From NCBI RefSeq assembly GCF_003293675.1, contig NZ_CP029984.1:744043-808042 (forward strand): 64,000 nucleotides of DNA, in the 5' to 3' direction. Position numbers and translations under genes: made by a program. Below the pieces are notes generated by a model. The model saw nothing but the letters and a program-made list of their open reading frames with translations, made no database searches and was not told the origin of the DNA. The first letter of the stretch is position 1; each line of letters starts with the position of its first letter. Source of the DNA: Gardnerella leopoldii (GTDB taxonomy: Bacteria; Actinomycetota; Actinomycetes; Actinomycetales; Bifidobacteriaceae). Shown one piece after another: positions 41,361 through 49,536 of this stretch.

Positions 41361-41641
41361 CTTACACTCCCTACCCTAAATGCATAAAATTCCCGTACTT
41401 ATGCACACTCTCTCTCCTATAAATTAACTTTATTTTACTCACTTAATAGAAAGATTCACCAACACATTTAAGCTCTGTGGTTAAAAGATACAGAACTTTC
41501 ACAAAAAAATTTAATCATTAATCTTTAATCATTGCTTCATTATTTTACATTGCTTATGTACATTCATCAACTTTTCGTTCTATAAATGCAAGAAATCCCC
41601 CAAAACTCGCGCAACAGTAAACAAGAGACCTTAAAAACAGA

Positions 41642-42316
41642 TTAATTCGCATTCAAAAAACGCAAGACAGCGCTTAAATCGCGAGTAAGAATGCGGTAAG
41701 GAGTGGCCGCCTGAACTGCTGGTTTTGCGCAAAAAGCTACGCCTAATCCAGCAAATTTAATCATTGAAATATCGTTCGCTCCATCCCCCACGGCAACAGT
41801 TTGCTCGCGATCAATTCCAAGATTAGTTGCCCAAGTTCTAAGCGCTTCAACTTTTGCATTAGCGTTAACAATATTTCCTAGCACGTTGCCAGTAAGCTTT
41901 CCGTCAATAGACTCTAAATGGTGAGCCGCCCAAAAATCAATATTCAAACTCGGCAAAAATTCGTCCAAAATCTCGTGAAAACCGCCAGAAACTGCGCCAA
42001 CTTTCCAACCATGTGTATGAAGCGTGTCAATTAAAACATTCGCGCCTTTAGTTACATGAATTTTAGAAATAATACGCTTTTTGCACTCGTCAAGATTCAA
42101 ATCGCGAAGCATACACACGCGCGAACGCAAGGAAGTATCGAAAGTAATTTCGCCACGCATTGCTCGCGCTGTAATCTCAGAAAGCTCATCTCCGCATCCA
42201 GCTTCTGCACCGAGCAAATCGATAACTTCTTCCTCAATAAGCGTTGCATCAACATCCATAACCAAAAGTCCGGATTTAGACAAAGTTGGCAACATCGAAG
42301 AAAAGTTTATACTCAT
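41642..42316 (-). CDS. serB: Phosphoserine phosphatase (HAD family)
   Basis: A 224-residue HAD phosphatase. Motif I is LLVMDVDATLIEEEVIDLL (nucleophile Asp in DVDAT), motif II GAVSGGFHEIL, and motif IV VAVGDGANDISMIKFAGLGVAF. The substrate-recognition ARAMRGEITFDTSLRSRV segment matches SerB. It releases serine from phosphoserine in the last step of serine synthesis. The N-terminal ACT domains of larger forms are absent. It starts 4 bp after the fmt stop. Confidence 0.93.
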   Translation of the reverse strand: MSINFSSMLPTLSKSGLLVMDVDATLIEEEVIDLLGAEAGCGDELSEITARAMRGEITFDTSLRSRVCMLRDLNLDECKKRIISKIHVTKGANVLIDTLHTHGWKVGAVSGGFHEILDEFLPSLNIDFWAAHHLESIDGKLTGNVLGNIVNANAKVEALRTWATNLGIDREQTVAVGDGANDISMIKFAGLGVAFCAKPAVQAATPYRILTRDLSAVLRFLNAN

Positions 42317-42320
42317 AATT

Positions 42321-43304
42321 TTATGCGCAGTAAGCTGCTGCCGAAAGCCTGGCTCCGCGCGCCCAGTCTGCCGCTTTCATAGCTTTCTTACCTTGCGCTT
42401 TTACTTCCAAAAGCTCAAGTGCGCCGCTTAAAGTACCGACCCAAACTTGCTTCTTACCAGCAAGTAATTTTCCAGGATCAAGCTGATTAAAATCTTGGGC
42501 ATGCGGATCGTTAGCATCTGCAGGAACTGCGCGCAAAACATGCAAAGTAATCGGCTCTGCGTTATTCTCATCGTCCGCGTGAAGTTCGCACCACGCACCT
42601 GGATTTGGCGTACAAGCGCGAATTTGACGGTCAACAGCAAAATCTGGCGCATGAAAATCAATGTGAGCATCTTCAACAGTGATTTTTTGCGCAACTTCTT
42701 GAGGAGTTTGATCTTGATCAACCGGCACAATTTCACCAGTTTCCATGCCACGAAGAGATGCTGCAAGAAGCGGAGCGCCGTCGTTTGCAAGTCGCGCAAG
42801 AAGATCGCCAGAATTTTCGTGAGGCTCAATTTTTGTAGTAAACTGCGCCAAAATAGGCCCGCAATCCATGCCGCGTGTAATGCGAAAAACAGTAGCACCT
42901 GTAATATCATCCCCAGCCCAAATGGCGCGCTGCACAGGAGCTGCACCTCGCCATTGCGGAAGAAGCGAAAAATGAAGATTATACCAGCCGAGTGGCAACG
43001 CGTCTAAAACATTCTGGCGCAAAATCTTACCGTATGCTACAACTGCTGCAGCTTTTGCACCGGTTGCCGCAAGCTGTTCAAGAAACACATTTTCATCTTT
43101 AGGATCCGACTCAAGCACTGGCAAGCCGAGCTCAAGAGCAGCCTGTTTCACAGGGCTTGGCACAAGCTTTCTGCCGCGACCAGTCGGAGCGTCCGGTCGC
43201 GTAAGAACAGCGCGAACATCAAAATGCTCACTATCTTTAGCTAACTCGCGAAGAGACGGAACCGCAACTTCCGGAGTTCCAGCAAACAATATTGGTAATG
43301 CCAT
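42321..43304 (-). CDS. fmt: Methionyl-tRNA formyltransferase
   Basis: A 327-residue enzyme. ILFAGTPEVAVPSL opens the formyl-THF-binding domain; HFSLLPQWRGAAPVQRAIWAG holds the catalytic Asn-His region and FRITRGMDCGPIL the catalytic Asp. The C-terminal OB-like domain (about 215-327) binds tRNA. It formylates Met-tRNA for initiation. It is followed by serB (4 bp) and preceded by dnaJ on the same strand, with a 13-bp repeat array in the 82-bp gap. Confidence 0.95.
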   Translation of the reverse strand: MALPILFAGTPEVAVPSLRELAKDSEHFDVRAVLTRPDAPTGRGRKLVPSPVKQAALELGLPVLESDPKDENVFLEQLAATGAKAAAVVAYGKILRQNVLDALPLGWYNLHFSLLPQWRGAAPVQRAIWAGDDITGATVFRITRGMDCGPILAQFTTKIEPHENSGDLLARLANDGAPLLAASLRGMETGEIVPVDQDQTPQEVAQKITVEDAHIDFHAPDFAVDRQIRACTPNPGAWCELHADDENNAEPITLHVLRAVPADANDPHAQDFNQLDPGKLLAGKKQVWVGTLSGALELLEVKAQGKKAMKAADWARGARLSAAAYCA

Positions 43305-43320
43305 ATTTCCCCACTATTTT

Positions 43321-43382
43321 AAATTAAAGCCGTAAATTAAAGCCGTAAATTGAATCCGTTTAAAGCAGTAAATTAAAGCCGT
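43321..43382. repeat. 13-bp tandem repeat array between dnaJ and fmt
   Basis: Units AAATTAAAGCCGT at 43321, 43334 and 43370; a diverged unit AAATTGAATCCGT at 43347; and a 10-bp truncated unit at 43360. The array fills the gap from just before the dnaJ stop codon to the fmt start region. Confidence 0.88.
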
Positions 43383-43386
43383 AAAA

Positions 43387-44538
43387 TCAGCCGGCAAAAG
43401 CTTCCTTTAATTTACTAAAGAAACCTTTACGCTCACTCGACTGCTCACTTAACGAATGTTGCTGCACTTGCTTCACAGAACTATCATGCAACTTAGCAAA
43501 TTTTTCAATCAAAGAACGCTCTTCATCATTCAACTTAGAAGGCGTTTGCACCAGCACATGAACCACGATATTTCCGCGATCTTTAGAACGAAGCTTCGTT
43601 ACACCAAGATTTGGCAAAGTAATAGTGTCTTCGTTTTGGCAACCTGCAGGAATCGTTATTTTCTGAGCACCATCAAAAGTGTCGATTTCAAGACTGCGAC
43701 CAAGAACAGCCCAGCTCATAGGAACTGTAATCCAGCAATGCAAATCATCCTCGTTGCGAGTAAATTGCTTATCTGCACGAATATGAATATCAACGTACAA
43801 ATCGCCAGCAGGACCGCCGCACTCACCAACGCTTCCTTGAGAAGCTAAGCGCAAACGACTGCCATCACGAATTCCAGCCGGTACGTTCACGCCAACTTCA
43901 CGAATTGAACGCACGCGACCATGACCGTGGCAGTTTTGGCAAAGATTCTTAATAATCGTGCCATGACCTTCGCAATGCTCACAAGGCATCGAAGACATCA
44001 TTTGACCGAGCATAGTGCGAACAACTTTTTGACAGAAGCCGGAACCGTGGCATACTGAGCACTGTTCTGGAGCGGAATTGTCGGCAGAACCGGAACCAGA
44101 GCAATCCTTACAAACACCAAAAGTAGTTAACCGTACGCTAACGTTTCCGCCAAAAATAGCGGTTTTCAAATCAATACGAGCCTCAGCTAACGCATCGTCA
44201 CCAGGCTGCACACGCGAAATTGGTCCTTGCGAATTGCCGAAAGAGCCACCAAAGAATTGGCTGAAAATGTCACCCATTCCCATGTCTGCAAAACCAGCGC
44301 CTGAAGCTCTGGCACTTCCTGCAGAAGGATCGTTAGGATCAACACCCATGTCTACCATTCGACGCTTTTCAGGATTAGAAAGCACGTCATAGGCAGCATT
44401 TACTTCCTTAAACTTTTCTTCAAACTCAGCGCCTGCAATATCAGGATGATATTTGCGGCTCATCTTGCGGTAGGCTTTGCGAATTTCGTCGTCGCTAGCA
44501 TTGTGATCAACGCCTAGAACTTTGTAGTAATCAGTCAA
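43387..44538 (-). CDS. dnaJ: Chaperone DnaJ
   Basis: A 383-residue type I J-protein. The J domain (about 1-68) has the HPD tripeptide in SRKYHPDIAG; a Gly-rich linker follows. Four CxxCxGxG zinc motifs are present (CKDCSGSGS, CSVCHGSGF, CEHCEGHGT, CQNCHGHGR), then the C-terminal substrate-binding domains. It stimulates DnaK ATPase and delivers clients. The start is TTG at 44538 with AAGGGG six bases upstream. It lies 91 bp downstream of hrcA in the same direction. Confidence 0.96.
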   Translation of the reverse strand: MTDYYKVLGVDHNASDDEIRKAYRKMSRKYHPDIAGAEFEEKFKEVNAAYDVLSNPEKRRMVDMGVDPNDPSAGSARASGAGFADMGMGDIFSQFFGGSFGNSQGPISRVQPGDDALAEARIDLKTAIFGGNVSVRLTTFGVCKDCSGSGSADNSAPEQCSVCHGSGFCQKVVRTMLGQMMSSMPCEHCEGHGTIIKNLCQNCHGHGRVRSIREVGVNVPAGIRDGSRLRLASQGSVGECGGPAGDLYVDIHIRADKQFTRNEDDLHCWITVPMSWAVLGRSLEIDTFDGAQKITIPAGCQNEDTITLPNLGVTKLRSKDRGNIVVHVLVQTPSKLNDEERSLIEKFAKLHDSSVKQVQQHSLSEQSSERKGFFSKLKEAFAG

Positions 44539-44629
44539 TTAATTCCCCTTTTACCTTTTTCTAAAATCATTTTTGCATAAGGCACAGCCAGACATAAGCC
44601 GAATAACCAGCCATAAACCAGCCATGTTT

Positions 44630-45661
44630 TTATGAATTTTCGGATATAAACGAATTAAGGTAGCGCGCAACAGCCTTAACAGCAGTCATCGTTGCAGCAT
44701 AATCCATATGCGTAGGACCAATTGATCCAATAAAAGCAGAGTCAGAATCAGCATTGTAGCCGTAAGCGCTTGTTACAACAGAAGCGTTAAGCAAACCAGG
44801 AGTATGCGTTTCCGAGCCGATTGCAACACTAACACCACTTGCACAATCGCTTGCTTCCTCACTTAAAGAAGTCATAAGTCGCATAATAACAGCCTGTTCT
44901 TCGAGTGCGTCAAAAAGTGAAGCAAAATCAACAATACTTTGTCTATGCGCAAGTTGAGAAGCTCCAGCCATGTATAAGTCGTGAGCATGCTCACCGTCAT
45001 GCATATCTTCTAAAGCATTAGCAAGTTGACTAATAATTTGCAAAGCTGATGCTAAATCTTTGTGATTTGCGAGCGCATAAACGCGTTGTGAAGCAGATGA
45101 AAGGGATAGCCCAATGCAGCACTCATTAACCATATTAGTTAGATGCAATAAGTCATCTGAATTTATATTAGTTGCTTGAATCATGTGCTGAGCTACGCCT
45201 CCAGCATCTGTAATCACAACAACCAAAAGCGTAGAAGACGATACTTGAACAATCTCAATTCTTTTTACTTTTGACTTAGACAATGCTGGAGATGCTACGA
45301 GAGCGACTTGACCCGTAATACTTGCAAGAAGACGTGCGGAACGTTGCAAAGTATCTTGTAAACTGACAGATCCGCTCAAAAAGTTACGTATAGCGCGACG
45401 CTGCGGTTCAGAAAGCGGAATAACAGAAGCCAAACCGTCAACAAAGTAGCGATAGCCTTTTTCAGTAGGAATACGACCTGCAGAAGTGTGCGGTTGAACA
45501 AGGTATCCCTCCTCTTCCAAAGCCGACATATCGTTACGAATAGTAGCTGAACTCACACCAAGCTGATGATGCTTTGCAAGAGCCGCAGAACCAACAGGCT
45601 CTTGAGAACGAATATAATCCTCGACAACTGCGCGCAAAATCATCATGCGTCGTGACTGCAT
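44630..45661 (-). CDS. hrcA: Heat-inducible transcription repressor HrcA
   Basis: A 343-residue repressor. The N-terminal winged helix (about 1-75, YIRSQEPVGSAALAKHHQLGVSSATIRNDMSALEEEGYL) and the PHTSAGRIPTEKGYRYFVD motif are characteristic. It represses chaperone genes at CIRCE sites with the help of GroE. The ATG at 45661 has AAGGA upstream; a GTG two codons earlier overlaps it. No complete CIRCE site is visible upstream, only a TTAGCAC half. It is divergent from tkt. Confidence 0.95.
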   Translation of the reverse strand: MQSRRMMILRAVVEDYIRSQEPVGSAALAKHHQLGVSSATIRNDMSALEEEGYLVQPHTSAGRIPTEKGYRYFVDGLASVIPLSEPQRRAIRNFLSGSVSLQDTLQRSARLLASITGQVALVASPALSKSKVKRIEIVQVSSSTLLVVVITDAGGVAQHMIQATNINSDDLLHLTNMVNECCIGLSLSSASQRVYALANHKDLASALQIISQLANALEDMHDGEHAHDLYMAGASQLAHRQSIVDFASLFDALEEQAVIMRLMTSLSEEASDCASGVSVAIGSETHTPGLLNASVVTSAYGYNADSDSAFIGSIGPTHMDYAATMTAVKAVARYLNSFISENS

Positions 45662-45866
45662 TACCACTCCTTACAAACACGTCTAAATACTATATTCCTA
45701 TAGTAGTCTATTTCTTAGCACGCAACAGAACATAAAAGCAAACTTTTGACACACTTTGTAACATATTCGTCGCGCGCGAAAGATAGGATTGAAGGGCAAT
45801 GAGAGGGTAAAAAGCCAGCGTAAGCTGTGCTTAAAAACCCGGATTATTGGAAGGAAAGTAGATCAC

Positions 45867-47966
45867 ATGACCGATTTCAACTGGTCTGCATTAGACGAGC
45901 GCGCCGTAAAGATGGCGAAGGTTCTCTCGGCTGATGCTGTTGAGCGAGCAGGACACGGACATCCTGGCTCCCCTGTTTCATTAGCACCGATTGCGTACAC
46001 ATTGTACCAGCATTTCATTAAGCACGATCCAGCTGACCCAAAGTGGGCTGGCCGTGATCGTTTTATTCTTTCTGGCGGTCACGCTTCGCTTACGCAATAC
46101 GTGCAGTTGTTCTTCTCTGGATACGGCTTGACTCTTGACGATCTCAAGTATTTCCGTGGCGGTGCAGACACGCGTACTCCAGGCCACCCAGAATACGGCT
46201 TGACTCCAGGCATCGAAATGACTACTGGCCCACTCGGTCAGGGTCTTGCCTCTGCTGTTGGTTTTGCCTATGGTCAGCGCTTTGAGCGCGGTCTTCTTGA
46301 TCCAGAAGCTCCAGCCGGCACTTCCCCATTCGATCACAAGGTTTGGGTTATCTGCGGCGAAGGCGACGTTGAGGAAGGCGTTTCTTCTGAAGCTGCTTCC
46401 TTGGCTGGAAACCAGAAGCTTGGCAATTTGACTGTAATCTTCGATGCAAACCATATTCAGATTGAAGGCGACACTAAGCTCACCTTCTCTGAGGATATTC
46501 TTGCTCGTTACCGCGCCTACGGTTGGTACACCGATGAAGTTAGCTTCATCCAGCCAGACGGCTCCTACAAGGAAGACGTTCAGGCTTTGGCTGCAGCTAT
46601 TGAAAAGGCTCAGGAAGTTACCGACAAGCCTCACTTCATTAAGGTTAATACTTTGATTGCTTGGCCAACCCCAGGCAAGACCAACAACGAAGCTTCCCAC
46701 GGCTCTAAGCTTGGCGAAGAAGCTGTGAAGGGCTTGAAGGAACTTTGCGGTTTCGACCCAGAAGTTCAATTCCCAATCGACGAAGAAGCTTTGGCTCACG
46801 CTCGCAAGGTTGCAGAGCGCGGCTTGGCTGCTCACAAGGCTTGGGACGAAGCTCTTGCAAAGTGGGCTGCCGCCAACCCAGATAAGGCTGCTCTCTACGA
46901 GCGCATTAAGGCTGGCAAGCTTCCTGAAGGCTTCGACAAGGCTATTGACGACTTGGTTGCTGGCTTCGAAGTTGGTTCTAAGGTCGCTACCCGTAAGGCT
47001 TCCGGCGCAGTTCTTAACGCAATTGCTGCCGTTATGCCAGAACTTTGGGGTGGTTCCGCTGATTTGGGCGGCTCCAACAACACCAACATTAAGGGTGCTG
47101 ACTCCTTCGGTCCATCCGAGGATGCAACTCGCACTTGGCCAAACGTTTCCGAGCATGGCCGTCAGCTTCACTTCGGTGTGCGTGAGTTCGCAATGGGTGC
47201 TATTACCAACGGTATTTTGCTTGGTTCTGACACTCGCCCATTCAATGGCACCTTCTTCCAGTTCTCTGACTACGAGCGCCCAGCAGTTCGCTTGGCTGCT
47301 TTGATGGAGATTCCAAACCTCTACGTTTGGACCCACGATTCCGTAGCTTTGGGCGAAGATGGTCCAACTCACCAGCCAATCGAACACTTGACTGCTTTCC
47401 GCGCTATTCCTCAACTTGAGGTTGTACGCCCTGCAGATGAGTACGAAACTGCTGAAGCTTACCGTTACTTCTTCGAGAAGAAGAACAGCTACCCAACTGC
47501 CATGATTTTGACCCGCCAGGGCGTTCCAACCCTCGCTGAGACTGCTGAAAAGGCTCGCGAAGGCGTCAAGCACGGCGCTTACGTTTTGGTTGATTGCGAA
47601 GGCACTCCAGACGTAATCATCATGGCAACCGGTTCCGAAGTTCAGTGGGCTGTTGCTGGCGCCAAGACTTTGGCAGCTGAAGGCATCAAGGCTCGCGTTC
47701 TTTCCATGCCATCTCTCGAATGGTTCGAAGAACAGGACGAAGAGTACAAGGAAGAAATCTTGCCAAAGTCCGTCAAGGCTCGCGTTTCCATCGAAGCTGG
47801 CTTGGCATTGCCTTGGTACAAGTATCTTGGCGATTGCGGCAAGGCTGTTTCTATCGAACAGTACGGCTTGCAGGGTGACGGCGGTCAGAACATGATCGAC
47901 TTGGGCATTACTGCTGAGCACGTAGTAGAAGCTGCTAAGGCTTCTATCGAAGAAGCTCGCGCTTAA
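45867..47966 (+). CDS. tkt: Transketolase
   Basis: A 699-residue TPP enzyme. GHGHPGSPVSLAPIAY opens the protein; the TPP-binding motif is ICGEGDVEEGVSSEAASLAG with NLTVIFDANHIQIEG; HDSVALGEDGPTHQPIEHL carries the catalytic His and Glu region. It moves two-carbon units between sugar phosphates and in bifidobacteria supplies xylulose 5-phosphate to the phosphoketolase shunt. The start is the ATG at 45867 (MTDFNWSALDERAVKMAKV) with GGAAGGAAAG upstream. Codon use is strongly optimised. Followed by tal. Confidence 0.97.
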   Translation: MTDFNWSALDERAVKMAKVLSADAVERAGHGHPGSPVSLAPIAYTLYQHFIKHDPADPKWAGRDRFILSGGHASLTQYVQLFFSGYGLTLDDLKYFRGGADTRTPGHPEYGLTPGIEMTTGPLGQGLASAVGFAYGQRFERGLLDPEAPAGTSPFDHKVWVICGEGDVEEGVSSEAASLAGNQKLGNLTVIFDANHIQIEGDTKLTFSEDILARYRAYGWYTDEVSFIQPDGSYKEDVQALAAAIEKAQEVTDKPHFIKVNTLIAWPTPGKTNNEASHGSKLGEEAVKGLKELCGFDPEVQFPIDEEALAHARKVAERGLAAHKAWDEALAKWAAANPDKAALYERIKAGKLPEGFDKAIDDLVAGFEVGSKVATRKASGAVLNAIAAVMPELWGGSADLGGSNNTNIKGADSFGPSEDATRTWPNVSEHGRQLHFGVREFAMGAITNGILLGSDTRPFNGTFFQFSDYERPAVRLAALMEIPNLYVWTHDSVALGEDGPTHQPIEHLTAFRAIPQLEVVRPADEYETAEAYRYFFEKKNSYPTAMILTRQGVPTLAETAEKAREGVKHGAYVLVDCEGTPDVIIMATGSEVQWAVAGAKTLAAEGIKARVLSMPSLEWFEEQDEEYKEEILPKSVKARVSIEAGLALPWYKYLGDCGKAVSIEQYGLQGDGGQNMIDLGITAEHVVEAAKASIEEARA

Positions 47967-48046
47967 GTAAATAAGCGAAATAAAGCTTGATGTATCAAAA
48001 TAAAATTGATATGTCACAAAACTAGAAGTGCTGACGAAACACTTCG

Positions 48047-48111
48047 CAAGAAACAGCGACGGCGTGTTGATGCCGAGCTACCGTTGGTTCGACATCAACC
48101 GCTGTTTCTTG
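48047..48111 (+). other. Structured intergenic RNA element between tkt and tal
   Basis: Perfect 12-bp arms CAAGAAACAGCG (48047-48058) and CGCTGTTTCTTG (48100-48111) enclose a second perfect stem GTTGATG (48066-48072)/CATCAAC (48093-48099). No T run follows, so it is not a typical terminator. It lies 60 bp before the tal start and may stabilise or process the mRNA or control tal. Confidence 0.75.
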
Positions 48112-48170
48112 TAAAAACGCCAAACTACCGACGTGCCCCAATTGGTGGAGCACAGTGTTAAGGAGATAAC

Positions 48171-49274
48171 ATGACTGAAGCAACGCAGCGCACCAGCGAT
48201 TCCGGCGTTTCTATTTGGTTGGACGATTTGTCCCGTACCCGCATTGAGTCCGGCTCTTTGCAGGATTTGATTGCTAATAAGAATGTTGTTGGCGTTACCA
48301 CCAACCCATCCATCTTCCAGAAGGCTTTGAGCCAGGTTGGCCCATACGATGCACAGCTTAAGGAACTCGGCAAGGTCGACGTTGAAACCGCTATCCGCGA
48401 GTTGACCACCACCGACGTTCGTAACGCAACCGATATCTTCCGCGAGATCGCTGAAAAGACCGACTTCGTTGACGGCCGCGTCTCCATCGAAGTTGACCCA
48501 CGCTTGGCTCACGATACTGCTAACACTGAGAAGCAGGCTGAAGAGCTTTGGGCAAAGGTTGATCGTCCAAACGTTATGATCAAGATTCCTGCAACTTTGG
48601 AAGGTCTTCCAGCTATCACCGCTACCCTTGCTAAGGGTATTTCTGTGAACGTAACCTTGATCTTCTCCCTCGAGCGCTACGAGCAGGTTATCGACGCCTT
48701 CATCGAAGGTATCGCTCAGGCTGCCGCTAACGGCCACGACTTGAAGCACATTGGTTCCGTGGCTTCCTTCTTCGTCTCCCGCGTTGATACCGCTGTTGAC
48801 AAGCTCCTCGAAGCTAACGGCTCTGCTGAAGCTAAGGCTCTTGAAGGCAAGGCTGCTGTTGCTAACGCTCGCTTGGCTTACGAACTCTTCGAGAAGAAGT
48901 TCGCAGCTGACCCACGTTGGGCTGAGCTTGAGGCCAAGGGTGCTAAGAAGCAGCGTCCACTTTGGGCTTCTACTGGCACAAAGAACGCAGCTTACTCCGA
49001 TTGCAAGTATGTTGACGAGTTGGTTGCTGAGCATGTTGTTAACACCATGCCAGAAAAGACTTTGAACGCTCTTGCTGATCACGGCAACGGCGCTCCTTCC
49101 GTCAAGGGTACTTACGAAGAGAGCCACGCTGTTATGAACAAGCTTGCTGAGCTTGGCATCAACATCAAGGACGTTACCGACAAGCTTGAGGCTGACGGTG
49201 TTGCCGCCTTCATCAAGTCTTGGGATTCCGTGATTGCTGACGTGCAGTCCGGCATCGATCGTGTAAACGCCTGA
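48171..49274 (+). CDS. tal: Transaldolase
   Basis: A 367-residue aldolase-fold enzyme. The Schiff-base lysine lies in RPNVMIKIPATLEG (about residue 141), preceded by VTTNPSIFQKAL. KHIGSVASFFVSRVDTAVD and RPLWASTGTKNAAYSD complete the family pattern of the larger (bacterial type) transaldolases. It exchanges dihydroxyacetone units between fructose 6-phosphate and erythrose 4-phosphate. AAGGAGATAAC precedes the ATG. Codon bias matches tkt, 204 bp upstream. Confidence 0.96.
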   Translation: MTEATQRTSDSGVSIWLDDLSRTRIESGSLQDLIANKNVVGVTTNPSIFQKALSQVGPYDAQLKELGKVDVETAIRELTTTDVRNATDIFREIAEKTDFVDGRVSIEVDPRLAHDTANTEKQAEELWAKVDRPNVMIKIPATLEGLPAITATLAKGISVNVTLIFSLERYEQVIDAFIEGIAQAAANGHDLKHIGSVASFFVSRVDTAVDKLLEANGSAEAKALEGKAAVANARLAYELFEKKFAADPRWAELEAKGAKKQRPLWASTGTKNAAYSDCKYVDELVAEHVVNTMPEKTLNALADHGNGAPSVKGTYEESHAVMNKLAELGINIKDVTDKLEADGVAAFIKSWDSVIADVQSGIDRVNA

Positions 49275-49301
49275 TTTGATTAATCAGTAATAAATAAACA
49301 T

Positions 49302-49348
49302 AAACCGCACATGTTCGTGGATTGATTCACACATGTGCGGTTTTTTTT
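49302..49348 (+). terminator. Terminator of tal
   Basis: A 13-bp perfect stem AAACCGCACATGT/ACATGTGCGGTTT with a 16-nt loop is followed by a T8 run. Confidence 0.95.
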
Positions 49349-49534
49349 GTTTGTGCAGCACTCCAAACACGAGGAAAACTCCCCACAATTGGAGCGCTCA
49401 AGCAGACTAACCAACTGAGAAAGTAACGGCGATTACTTGCCAGAAAGAGTTTGCCAGCGAGATTTGGTTAAAACGTTACGATGGCGCACGCGAGTTTCGT
49501 GCATAAGCGATTGATTCACACATGTGCGGTTTTT
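49349..49534. other. Structured non-coding segment with a duplicated terminator half
   Basis: The segment ends with a 26-bp exact copy (49509-49534) of the 3' half of the tal terminator (49320-49345). It holds a hairpin GCACG-7 nt-CGTGC at 49486-49502 and interleaved complementary pairs (AACCAA/TTGGTT and GTAACG/CGTTAC) that could form a pseudoknot. No gene is seen. Confidence 0.6.
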
Positions 49535-49536
49535 GT

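Noticed and set aside
45668..45740. CIRCE operator upstream of hrcA
   Set aside because: Only a TTAGCAC-like half near 45715 is present; the second half-site at the required spacing is missing.
45981..48017. 678-codon open frame antisense to tkt
   Set aside because: It mirrors a highly biased gene; long antisense frames are expected from such codon use. The peptide has no domain, and the tkt protein is unmistakable.
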